Positions 43,418 through 51,823 of a stretch of DNA of 64,000 bases are shown here, one piece after another (the first letter of the stretch is position 1; each line of letters opens with the position of its first letter). The stretch lies in NCBI GenBank assembly GCA_016708105.1, contig JADJGJ010000002.1, positions 124,001 to 188,000 on the forward strand. Direction: 5' to 3'. The notes beneath the pieces are model-generated. The model was not told the origin of the DNA and did not search any database. It worked only from the letters and a program-made list of their open reading frames with translations. Origin of the DNA: Crocinitomicaceae bacterium. Its GTDB lineage: Bacteria; Bacteroidota; Bacteroidia; Flavobacteriales_D; Crocinitomicaceae. A program made the translations under genes and the position numbers.

Positions 43418-44227
43418 TTATATTTTCACGAATTTTTCGTTTTTATTGTCGTAGTTAATATAGTACGCCCCTTTTTTCAAGTTTGTACAATCTACATTAT
43501 CTCCAACACCCTTCTTCACAATGTTGCCGTAAGCATCATATATTTCATACTTAGTTTCAACAGCTGCTCCATCAGCAATAAATTTGATTACATCTTTAAC
43601 CTTGAGTGGAGTAATTGTTGGTTCCTTGACATTGGTTGGAGTAAAAGTAGTTTCCGGTGATGGACGTTTTTTACCTGTATGGTCAGTTTGAACTACACGT
43701 ACTTTATTTTCACCTGAGTGCGGAGAAACCTTAAAAGTGTATTTATTGGGTCCTTCAGTTCCTAATCCATCAACTTCTCCAATTGATACCCATTTGTTCC
43801 AACGATATTGTTCAATGGTGAATGTGAGTTTGCCTGATTCACCGGTAGTTGTCCATGTCAATGTTCCGTCTGGGGTACATGATATATCACCATCGGCAAC
43901 AGTAAATGTACTTTTAGGTAAGAGTACTTCAGGATTCAATATTTTTGGCTTGCAACCCATACCGTGCTCAAGCACAATAAATACAGCATCACCAATTCTG
44001 AGATTAAACTCAGCAAAATTGATTTCAAATGCGCTAGATTGAATTCCGTCAGAAATAGGATCTCCGTTAACGGTTGCGTTTGTTACACAAAAACCAAATC
44101 CGTCTTCATCTTCTGGGTTTTGAACAAAGAGATTTTTTCCCTGATAATGACCTTCAATAGATAAATCAGCAAACGAAGTATAGGAAGCTCCTAAAAAGAG
44201 TAAGAGTAAATAACTGTTTTTCAACAT
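43418..44227 (-). CDS. secreted protein with T9SS-like C-terminal domain
   Basis: From the ATG at 44227 the product is 269 residues with signal peptide MLKNSYLLLLFLGASYTSFA. An N-terminal segment (LSIEGHYQGKNLFVQNPED) and a central beta-sandwich that speaks of predicted Ig-like strands (FTIEQYRWNKWVSIGEV, HSGENKVRVVQTDHTGKK) precede the last ~75 residues. These have the sorting-domain pattern (TKYEIYDAYGNIVKKGVG, then VDCTNLKKGAYYINY and terminal KFVKI). Secretion by the type IX system is therefore likely, although the C-terminal domain is somewhat short and might stay attached. Family unknown. Confidence 0.78.
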   Translation of the reverse strand: MLKNSYLLLLFLGASYTSFADLSIEGHYQGKNLFVQNPEDEDGFGFCVTNATVNGDPISDGIQSSAFEINFAEFNLRIGDAVFIVLEHGMGCKPKILNPEVLLPKSTFTVADGDISCTPDGTLTWTTTGESGKLTFTIEQYRWNKWVSIGEVDGLGTEGPNKYTFKVSPHSGENKVRVVQTDHTGKKRPSPETTFTPTNVKEPTITPLKVKDVIKFIADGAAVETKYEIYDAYGNIVKKGVGDNVDCTNLKKGAYYINYDNKNEKFVKI

Positions 44228-44438
44228 GATAGATTTCTTTAAAAACCTTGTAAGTCCAAAAGTTAGTGCAATATTAAAACTAACTTTCAATAAAAACAAG
44301 ACTAACAGATATTTTTTTTCTACGAAGTTGCCTTATTGGTAGGTAGGTGAAAATTTAGTTCAGATAAGATTTTCATAATTTTGATATATATTTGGCATAT
44401 TATCAAAACCCGATCGGTTATAAAAAACCGGTAAGCCT

Positions 44439-46184
44439 ATGATCAAAAAATGGATGCTTTTACTGGCAGGTGTGCCGGTTGTTTTTCTTAACTCCTGCGG
44501 GGGTTCCGGAGATGACAATAACAATAATGTTGACAGCGTTTCTATGTACGGCGGTACTTTTAATATGCCTATTGGAAGTTATTTCTCTCCAACCCGGGTG
44601 GTTGAAGTACAAAAGCTTGAAACAGCCCAGGTCTATGACCAGATTTTAGAAGGATTGGTGAAATACAATCCAAAAACGCTGGAGGTTGAACCTAACCTGG
44701 CAACAGGATGGGAGGTTTCAGAAGATGGCCTCACTTACACTTTCACCCTGAAAGATGATGTTTATTTCCATGACCATGAAGTTTTTGAAGGTGGCAAAGG
44801 CCGCAAACTAACAGCTGAAGATGTACTTTATACCTTCACTACCATTTACACTGCCGGTCCTGAAAACAGAGCCTACGCTGCATTTAAAAATACTATCGCC
44901 GGTGGTGATGATTTCTACAACGGCAAAGCAACAGAAATTTCAGGCATCAAAGCGGACGGCAATAAAGTAATTTTCACGCTGACAGAAACCAGTACCATTT
45001 TTCTGCAAAAACTAGCTGCTATTCATGCGGTGATTGTTCCAAAGGAAGCAGTCGAAGCGCCTGAATTTATTCCTGTTGGAACCGGTCCGTTTGTTTACGA
45101 CAAACGGTCTACTTCTGAAGTAGTGCGGTTAGGTAAAAATCAAAAATATCACGGTAAAGATGAAAAAGGAAATCAATTGCCATACCTTGATTCTGTGGTA
45201 TTCAGTTATTATGAACATCAAGAAGACCCAATGGAACTTTTCTGGTCAGGTAAAATGAGCTATATTCCAAACGTACCTATCACCAGAATCTCTGAAGTAC
45301 TTGAAGAACGTATTGCAGACTTTGAGAGCAAACCGCCAAAATATGTTTTGATCAGTGAGCCGCAATTGTCAACTACGTATCTTGAGTTCAACATGACCAA
45401 TAAAGTACTCAAGAATAAAAACGTGCGCAAAGCCATTAATCACGCAATTAATCGCCAAAAACTGGTTGAAAAAATCATGAAAAATCAGGCCTATGAAATT
45501 GGCAAATTCGGGGTTACTCCGCCACTGCCAAAAATATTCAAAGACTACGATTTTGAAGGTATAGAAGATGCATCATACCAATACAATCCTGAGTTGGCAA
45601 AAAAATTACTAGCTGATGCAGGATACCCTGATGGTAAAGGTTTTCCAACACTAACTTTCCAGTTCAGATTAGGAAATGATCACTATCTGGTTGCATCAGA
45701 AATTCAGAATCAGTTGAGAAGTGTGTTAAATATCAATGTAGAAATTGAAGCTATAGAATTTAATGACCTCATTGAAAACCAAGGTAACGGACGTGCAGAT
45801 ATTTTCCGCACTACCTGGTTTGGTGACTATCCTAGTCCTGAAACCTGGTTGTTGAATGCGTATGGAAAAATTGTACCATCTGATCGTAGCCTTCCATCTT
45901 ACGTGAATAGTTCGCGTTTTCAAAATGCTGAATATGATAAGTTGTTTGAACAAGGTGTGCACGCATCCACTGAAGAAGAAGCATACAAATCATTTGCTGC
46001 TGCAGAGAAAGTACTCATGGAAGAGGCTCCGTTCATCATCTTGTGGTATGGTGAAGACATGATGCTGGTTCAGGCAAGTGTGCGTCAGCTTGAAACGAAT
46101 GGCATGCGTTATCTTGATTTGAGAAACGTATATTTTAAAGAGCCAACAGCCGACGAATACGCTGAGAAAGAAGATAAAAAATAA
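44439..46184 (+). CDS. peptide ABC transporter substrate-binding lipoprotein (SBP_bac_5)
   Basis: The 581-residue protein has lipobox FLNSC (Cys about 20) and an Asp/Asn linker. The OppA/DppA-type solute-binding fold follows: QVYDQILEGLVKYNPKTLEV, NLATGWEVSEDGLTYTFTLK, the family motif LTAEDVLYTF, and KNVRKAINHAINRQKLVEK. Ligands in this family are di- or oligopeptides. The permease and ATPase genes that normally accompany it are absent on both sides, so it works with components encoded elsewhere or has another role. It ends in an intrinsic terminator at 46191-46214. The nearby candidate -7 box is TATATTTG at 44387-44394. Confidence 0.9.
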   Translation: MIKKWMLLLAGVPVVFLNSCGGSGDDNNNNVDSVSMYGGTFNMPIGSYFSPTRVVEVQKLETAQVYDQILEGLVKYNPKTLEVEPNLATGWEVSEDGLTYTFTLKDDVYFHDHEVFEGGKGRKLTAEDVLYTFTTIYTAGPENRAYAAFKNTIAGGDDFYNGKATEISGIKADGNKVIFTLTETSTIFLQKLAAIHAVIVPKEAVEAPEFIPVGTGPFVYDKRSTSEVVRLGKNQKYHGKDEKGNQLPYLDSVVFSYYEHQEDPMELFWSGKMSYIPNVPITRISEVLEERIADFESKPPKYVLISEPQLSTTYLEFNMTNKVLKNKNVRKAINHAINRQKLVEKIMKNQAYEIGKFGVTPPLPKIFKDYDFEGIEDASYQYNPELAKKLLADAGYPDGKGFPTLTFQFRLGNDHYLVASEIQNQLRSVLNINVEIEAIEFNDLIENQGNGRADIFRTTWFGDYPSPETWLLNAYGKIVPSDRSLPSYVNSSRFQNAEYDKLFEQGVHASTEEEAYKSFAAAEKVLMEEAPFIILWYGEDMMLVQASVRQLETNGMRYLDLRNVYFKEPTADEYAEKEDKK

Positions 46185-46190
46185 AAAATG

Positions 46191-46214
46191 GCGGCCATGT
46201 GAGCCGCTTTTTTT
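46191..46214 (+). terminator. intrinsic terminator ending at the hemW start codon
   Basis: GCGGC (46191-46195) pairs with GCCGC (46203-46207) across a 7-base loop and is followed by TTTTTTT (46208-46214). The next three bases are the hemW ATG. Confidence 0.82.
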
Positions 46215-47351
46215 ATGGCCGGACTCTATATACACGTTCCATACTGCAAGGTAAAATGTAATTATTGCGATTTTCATTTTTCTACTTCAAGTAAAAATCA
46301 GCATGACATGTTAGAAGCCATGTTGCTTGAACTTGAAATGAGAAAAAATTATCTCGCAGATACACCTGTTGAAACAATTTATTTTGGCGGAGGTACGCCC
46401 AGCGTAGCCGGTGGTTTATTTATCTCCAAAATTCTTTCTGCCATTCAAGATAATTTTAATGTATCACCTCAGCCTGAAATTACGATTGAATGTAATCCTG
46501 ATGATATCACAGACCAACTCTTGAATGAATTGGTTGCTGTTGGTGTTAACAGGCTCAGTTTGGGTGTTCAGTCTTTTGATAATGAAGTTTTAAAAATGAT
46601 GAATCGGGCACATGATTCATCACAAATTTTTAATGCAATCAATCTTATTAAAAATGCGGGCATCGCTAATTCTACGCTTGATTTAATTTATAGCATCCCT
46701 GGAAAAAACATGGATTATTGGAAAGAACAGATTGATGTTTTTCTCTCGTTAAACATTCCTCACCTTTCTGCCTATTGTCTTACAATTGAAAAGAAAACGG
46801 TATTTGGTGCCATGCATAGAAAAGGTTTATTGGCTCCCGTGACCGACGAACTTGCTCTTGAACAATTTGAGTTTTTAGTAAGCCGGCTACATGACAGGGG
46901 TTATGAGCAATATGAAATTTCCAACTTTGCAAAGGATGGATACATTTCAAAACACAACTCAGCTTATTGGCTTGATGAAAAATATCTCGGTATTGGTCCA
47001 TCTGCACATTCATACAATCTCGAGAAAAGAGACTGGAACATCAGCAACAACGCACGTTACATAAGAGCATTAAAATTCGGAGAGAAATTTTCAGAATCAG
47101 AAATGATAACTACAACCATACGGTGTAATGATTATTTGCTTACCAGGTTGCGCACCAAATGGGGAATCAATTTGGACGATCTGCATTATATAGGTGAAGG
47201 TAGACTGAATACTTTGAGAAAAAAAACTAATCAATTTTTGAAAGATAATTTACTTGAAATTAACGCTGACGGCAATCTTATTCTCACTAAGGAAGGTAAA
47301 TTTAGAGCTGATGGAATTACGGCAAGTCTTTTCACGGATGATGAAGGTTGA
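46215..47351 (+). CDS. hemW: radical SAM haem chaperone HemW
   Basis: The 378-residue protein starts MAGLYIHVPYCKVKCNYCDF, with the [4Fe-4S] ligands C11, C15 and C18. YFGGGTPS follows, with the SAM-binding and NPDD regions (TIECNPDDI). HemW-specific motifs are present: LSLGVQSFDNEVLKMMNR, the KHNSAYW segment and YLGIGPSAHSY. It inserts haem into target proteins and is not the oxygen-independent coproporphyrinogen oxidase, although often misnamed so. The start is certain by family fit, yet it lies immediately after the terminator T-run. Confidence 0.93.
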   Translation: MAGLYIHVPYCKVKCNYCDFHFSTSSKNQHDMLEAMLLELEMRKNYLADTPVETIYFGGGTPSVAGGLFISKILSAIQDNFNVSPQPEITIECNPDDITDQLLNELVAVGVNRLSLGVQSFDNEVLKMMNRAHDSSQIFNAINLIKNAGIANSTLDLIYSIPGKNMDYWKEQIDVFLSLNIPHLSAYCLTIEKKTVFGAMHRKGLLAPVTDELALEQFEFLVSRLHDRGYEQYEISNFAKDGYISKHNSAYWLDEKYLGIGPSAHSYNLEKRDWNISNNARYIRALKFGEKFSESEMITTTIRCNDYLLTRLRTKWGINLDDLHYIGEGRLNTLRKKTNQFLKDNLLEINADGNLILTKEGKFRADGITASLFTDDEG

Positions 47352-47373
47352 TAAATTGGATTAATTTTGCGCT

Positions 47374-47859
47374 ATGGCTGAAAACTTACTGATAGGGGGT
47401 TCAAATCGCGCTGAAAAATATCAAGTACTCATTCCACAAGTGAAGGCGCTTATTGAGGGAGAGGCAGATATCACCGCAAATCTTGCCAATATTTCGGCCG
47501 CGTTGAGACAGACCTTTGGATTTTTTTGGGTTGGTTTTTACCTTGTGAGGAATAATGAATTGGTGTTGGGTCCTTTTCAGGGCGATATTGCCTGCACTAG
47601 AATCCAAAAAGGGAAAGGAGTTTGTGGTGTCTGTTGGGAAAAATCTCAAACCATCCTAGTTGCTGATGTTGATCAGTTTCCCGGACATATTGCCTGCAGT
47701 TCATTGAGTAAGTCTGAAATTGTTGTTCCAATAATTTGTAAAAATCAAGTGGTTGCCGTATTAGATGTCGACTCAGATCAATTAAATGATTTTTCAGAAA
47801 CAGATAAAATATATCTTGAACAAATTACGTTCATCATTTCCGGCTTATTTACTAATTGA
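47374..47859 (+). CDS. msrC: free methionine-(R)-sulfoxide reductase (GAF domain)
   Basis: The 161-residue protein is a single GAF domain of the fRMsr type. It reduces free L-methionine-(R)-S-oxide, using thioredoxin for recycling. The three cysteines of the characterised E. coli enzyme are all present in the same contexts: C74 in GDIACTRI, C84 in GKGVCGVCW and C108 in PGHIACSS. SEIVVPIICKNQVVAVLDVDS closes the pocket. There is an additional Cys at 87. A TAATTTTG box at 47362-47369 ends 4 bases before the ATG. It is 22 bases after hemW. Confidence 0.9.
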   Translation: MAENLLIGGSNRAEKYQVLIPQVKALIEGEADITANLANISAALRQTFGFFWVGFYLVRNNELVLGPFQGDIACTRIQKGKGVCGVCWEKSQTILVADVDQFPGHIACSSLSKSEIVVPIICKNQVVAVLDVDSDQLNDFSETDKIYLEQITFIISGLFTN

Positions 47860-49503
47860 TTGGATTTTCCAGAAAAACATATTAATGGGTTCTATGCTCT
47901 TTCAGCAAGAGTGAGCAGACGGGCATTGATTTTTTCAATGGTCCTATTACTCAATGGCTGCGCACAAATTGCTGTATTAACCGGAGGACAAAAAGATGAA
48001 ACAGCGCCAACCATTGATTCTTCGAAGACATATCCAATGAATGGTGGTACTGATTTTTCAGGAGATCGTATTGAAATACGTTTTGATGAATACATACTGC
48101 TCAATAAACCCAAAGACAATATTTTAATTTCACCCAGACCTGCGCTTGCACCCATCATTTCATCACATAATAAAACGCTCAAGATTGAATTTCAAGAACC
48201 GCTGCTTGACAATACTACATACACCATCAATTTTAATAGAGCAATAACTGATATTACCGAAAAAAACGACTCTGTTTTCCAATATGTTTTTTCAACCGGA
48301 ACATGGATTGATTCTTTTTCAATTCGGGGAACAGTCAAAGACGCATGGACAAATCTGCCTGCTGAAAATTTTGTTGTGGCGCTTTACCCGGTTATTGATT
48401 CAGTTCAATTTGACTCTATTCCAAAAAAACTCAAACCTACTTACCTTGCGCAAACTGACAACCAAGGAAATTTTGTGATGAACTATCTGCATTATGGCTT
48501 GTATTATGCAATTGCTTTTGATGACAGAAATAAAAATTTATATCTTGATAATGACGAAGCCTTAGCCTTTTTACCGGAAAAAACTATTCTCGTAAATGAT
48601 GAAAATATACGAATTTCTTTAGTTTCATTTTTACCTAACCAAACCCAATCTGATGTCAAAAAAATAAACTTTTCAGCGCCTGGTAGAGTAGAAGTTTTGT
48701 TAACTGCACCGGCAGATTCTTTTGTAATAGAAACACCAACATGTGCACTGCTTAAAGAAGAAACAGGACGCAATGACTCCTTAATATTCTGGCTTGACAA
48801 GGTACCCGTGCCAAAAATGATTTTTACGTATCATTTAAATGGGATACCTGATACCATAAAACCGGTTTATAAAAATGCTGAAAAACCTGCCGGCCTGAAT
48901 ATTAAGGCCAATACGGATGCACAAACTAAAAAGCTGAAACCTGCTCAAAATTTAGAGCTAACTTTTTCTGAACCAATTCTACAAAGTGATGTTCAATATG
49001 ATCTCATTAAACTATATGATAAAGATTCAAATCTACTCAGTCCTATCATTTCATTCATTGGTCCGCGTACAATGGTTATTGAGAATTTATCAGAAAATAA
49101 TATGAGACTGGTGATTGATTCTGGTGCTGTAAATTCAGTTTACGGAACTGGTTTGAATGAGGAATATACAATTGAATTTTCTCAACATCCGCAAACCTGG
49201 TACGGAACATTACTCGTCAATATCGCAACCGAAAACCAACAATCCGCCATCGTCTATTTGTTGTTTGACGGAGAAATTATAGACACTGCTGTTTTTGCAA
49301 CAACCTTAAAATTTGAACAATTAACGCCCGGAAACTACCAGTTGCAAATTATTTTTGACCAAGATCAAAATGGAGTTTGGACCAATGGGTCGTTGCACGA
49401 TGTGCGTTTGCCTGAAAAAGTTGTCTACTTTAATGAAGCAATTACTGTGCGCTCACGATGGGATTTGGAAATTGATTGGATACTAAGTGATATAGAAAAC
49501 TAA
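47860..49503 (+). CDS. Ig-like-domain (Big_5 type) lipoprotein
   Basis: The product is up to 547 residues with lipobox LLLNGC near residue 34. The first domain begins PTIDSSKTYPMNGGTDFSG and continues IEIRFDEYILLNKPKDNILI and TTYTINFNRAITD, the Big_5 (PF13205) pattern. Further beta-sandwich regions follow, including a carboxypeptidase-regulatory-like stretch at about 150-240 (FSIRGTVKDAWTNLPAENFV) and another Ig-like end domain. It is an outer-membrane or periplasmic adhesion-like protein. The start used is TTG directly after the msrC stop; an in-frame ATG at 47938 would spoil the signal peptide, so the true start remains open. Confidence 0.8.
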   Translation: MDFPEKHINGFYALSARVSRRALIFSMVLLLNGCAQIAVLTGGQKDETAPTIDSSKTYPMNGGTDFSGDRIEIRFDEYILLNKPKDNILISPRPALAPIISSHNKTLKIEFQEPLLDNTTYTINFNRAITDITEKNDSVFQYVFSTGTWIDSFSIRGTVKDAWTNLPAENFVVALYPVIDSVQFDSIPKKLKPTYLAQTDNQGNFVMNYLHYGLYYAIAFDDRNKNLYLDNDEALAFLPEKTILVNDENIRISLVSFLPNQTQSDVKKINFSAPGRVEVLLTAPADSFVIETPTCALLKEETGRNDSLIFWLDKVPVPKMIFTYHLNGIPDTIKPVYKNAEKPAGLNIKANTDAQTKKLKPAQNLELTFSEPILQSDVQYDLIKLYDKDSNLLSPIISFIGPRTMVIENLSENNMRLVIDSGAVNSVYGTGLNEEYTIEFSQHPQTWYGTLLVNIATENQQSAIVYLLFDGEIIDTAVFATTLKFEQLTPGNYQLQIIFDQDQNGVWTNGSLHDVRLPEKVVYFNEAITVRSRWDLEIDWILSDIEN

Positions 49504-49508
49504 CAGAT

Positions 49509-50366
49509 ATGGGGTTTATCAAAGATTTTCTTAAACGTAAATTCTATATTTTTAAAGTGAGAGATCGCTTTTCTGCTTCTGTGCAAATTCATCAACGAAA
49601 ATTATTCCTTGAATATCGCAAGGCAGCGCAAGAAAATAAATTGCCTGCTCTTAAAGACACCGGTTTTCGCGTGTTTTCTCAATTTGAAGAAGATGGAAAA
49701 ATTTTATTCATTCTTTCTTTATTAGGCATGCCACAGAAAACATTTCTTGAAATAGGCTCTGATGACGGAATTAATAGTAACTGTGCTAATCTTGCGTTCA
49801 ACTTTGGGTACCACGGCCTCTTTCTTGACGGAAATGAAAAGGCGATTAAGCGTGGTCGTGAATTTTATGCAAAGTATCCACATCCTTACATGTATGCTCC
49901 AAAATTTACTTGTGCAAAAGTGACAGCAGAAAACATCAATCAGCTTGTTACAGATGCCGGATTATCTGGAGAAATTGATATCATGTCTATTGATATTGAC
50001 GGTAACGACTATTGGATTTGGAATGCGCTCAATGTGGTGAAACCAACTGTTGTGATCATTGAAACACATGTTGAATTTGGTATGCGCAATATTGTGGTGC
50101 CTTATGACCCAAATTATTTTTACCCGGGTAAACATCCGGTTTATCATGGTGCTAGTCCGGTTGCGATGATTAAACTTGCTCAAATGAAAGGATATCGTTT
50201 GGTTGGCGCTAACGATCTTGGCTTTAATTTTATTTTTGTTAGACAAGGAATCCTTGAAAGTGAGTTACCTGAAGTTTCTGTTGAATCTGTTCTTTCTCAT
50301 CCTTCTGTAAAAGAATCATGGAACAGATTTGAGCCAATCAAAGACTGGAAATTTCTTGAAGGTTAA
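49509..50366 (+). CDS. SAM-methyltransferase-like protein (FkbM-type)
   Basis: The 285-residue protein has a Rossmann-type first motif, KTFLEIGSDDGINSNCANLA (G-x-D-x-G with an acidic residue after the strand), followed by GLFLDGNEKAIKRG as strand 2. The acidic strand 4 is DIMSIDIDGNDYWIW. This order suits FkbM-like methyltransferases that modify glycans. Residues 1-60 are basic and helical. No signal peptide. It follows the Ig-like lipoprotein by 5 bases, so it could act on a surface glycan. The substrate is not predictable. Confidence 0.7.
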   Translation: MGFIKDFLKRKFYIFKVRDRFSASVQIHQRKLFLEYRKAAQENKLPALKDTGFRVFSQFEEDGKILFILSLLGMPQKTFLEIGSDDGINSNCANLAFNFGYHGLFLDGNEKAIKRGREFYAKYPHPYMYAPKFTCAKVTAENINQLVTDAGLSGEIDIMSIDIDGNDYWIWNALNVVKPTVVIIETHVEFGMRNIVVPYDPNYFYPGKHPVYHGASPVAMIKLAQMKGYRLVGANDLGFNFIFVRQGILESELPEVSVESVLSHPSVKESWNRFEPIKDWKFLEG

Positions 50367-50503
50367 TTTCCTTTTTAACTTGTGTCAAGGATGTTGTTGG
50401 CATGATTTTTCTGTTTTGTCTTGAAAAACAAATTCAATTGTTGATAATATTCTGGAACTTACGGAACCTGAATTTTTAATTTTACTGCGAGAAAATTTGC
50501 AGT

Positions 50504-51787
50504 ATGAATGTACTAGTTTTAGGGTCAGGTGGAAGGGAGCACGCAGTAAGCTGGAAAATTGCCCAAAGTTCACAAATTGATAAACTTTTTATTGCTCCGG
50601 GAAATGCCGGCACAAATCAGGTTGGTACAAATGTGGACATTGAAGTGGATGATTTTGAAGCCTTGCGTGATTTTTGCGTTGAAAACAAAATTGATGTCGT
50701 TTTTGTTGGACCTGAAGGACCTCTGGTGAACGGAATTGTAGATTATTTTAGAAGTGACAAACAAGTTGCTCACATTGCCATGATTGGCCCTGACAAACAA
50801 GCTGCGCAGTTGGAAGGAAGCAAAGATTTTGCAAAACGCTTCATGAAAAAATATAATATTCCTACTGCTAGATTTCTAACTGTTACAAATGAAAACATTG
50901 AAGATGGTTACACTTTTCTTGACTCGCTCAAACCACCTTTTGTATTAAAAGCTGACGGTTTAGCTTCTGGCAAAGGCGTGCTCATTTTGAAAACAATAAA
51001 AGAAGCAAAAACTGAACTCAAGACTATGCTTGACGGAAAATTTGGTCAGGCATCTTCACAAGTTGTTATTGAAGAATTTTTAAAAGGAATTGAATTGTCT
51101 GTTTTTGTTATTACAGATGGAATTTCATATAAAATTTTACCTGAAGCAAAAGATTACAAAAGAGTAGGGGAGGCTGACACTGGTTTGAATACCGGCGGTA
51201 TGGGGGCCATTTCTCCCGTGCCTTTTGCCGCAGGTGGTTTTATGGATAAGGTAGAAAATCAAATCATCATTCCTACCATTAAAGGATTGAAAGCAGAAGG
51301 AATTGATTATCGTGGATTCATATTTTTTGGACTCATCAATGTGAAAAATGATCCTTTTGTTATTGAATATAATTGCAGATTAGGTGACCCGGAAACGGAA
51401 GTCGTTATTCCTAGATTGAAATCTGATTTATTAGAATTGTTTGAAGGGGTTGCAACACAAACATTATCTGAGCGTGATGTGGAATTTGATGAGCGTGTAG
51501 CAGCCGGTGTCATGCTAGTTTCAGGTGGATATCCTGAAAAATTTGAAAAAGAAAAAAGCATTAGTGGGTTAAATAATATTTTTGACTCAATGGTTTTTCA
51601 CGCAGGCACAAAACAAGATGGACCTGCCGTGCTTACCGCCGGTGGACGTGTATTGTGTGTAACATCTCTTGGAAAAAATCAAATGCGGGCACTGGATAAA
51701 ACGTACGAAAACGTGGCAAAAATCAAATTTGATAAAGCGTATTTCCGAAAAGACATTGGTTTTGATTTGGATGATCAGGTAGATTAA
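50504..51787 (+). CDS. purD: phosphoribosylamine-glycine ligase
   Basis: The 427-residue ATP-grasp enzyme makes GAR from phosphoribosylamine, glycine and ATP in purine synthesis. It opens with MNVLVLGSGGREHAVSWKIA. The ATP-grasp loop is FVLKADGLASGKGVLI. The signature RLGDPETEVVIPRL and the GGMGAISPVP loop are complete. Length is normal. No other pur genes are adjacent. The CorC-like gene follows after 36 bases. Confidence 0.96.
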   Translation: MNVLVLGSGGREHAVSWKIAQSSQIDKLFIAPGNAGTNQVGTNVDIEVDDFEALRDFCVENKIDVVFVGPEGPLVNGIVDYFRSDKQVAHIAMIGPDKQAAQLEGSKDFAKRFMKKYNIPTARFLTVTNENIEDGYTFLDSLKPPFVLKADGLASGKGVLILKTIKEAKTELKTMLDGKFGQASSQVVIEEFLKGIELSVFVITDGISYKILPEAKDYKRVGEADTGLNTGGMGAISPVPFAAGGFMDKVENQIIIPTIKGLKAEGIDYRGFIFFGLINVKNDPFVIEYNCRLGDPETEVVIPRLKSDLLELFEGVATQTLSERDVEFDERVAAGVMLVSGGYPEKFEKEKSISGLNNIFDSMVFHAGTKQDGPAVLTAGGRVLCVTSLGKNQMRALDKTYENVAKIKFDKAYFRKDIGFDLDDQVD

Positions 51788-51823
51788 AGCACAAATTATT
51801 TATCTTTACTGAAAGCGGTTGTC

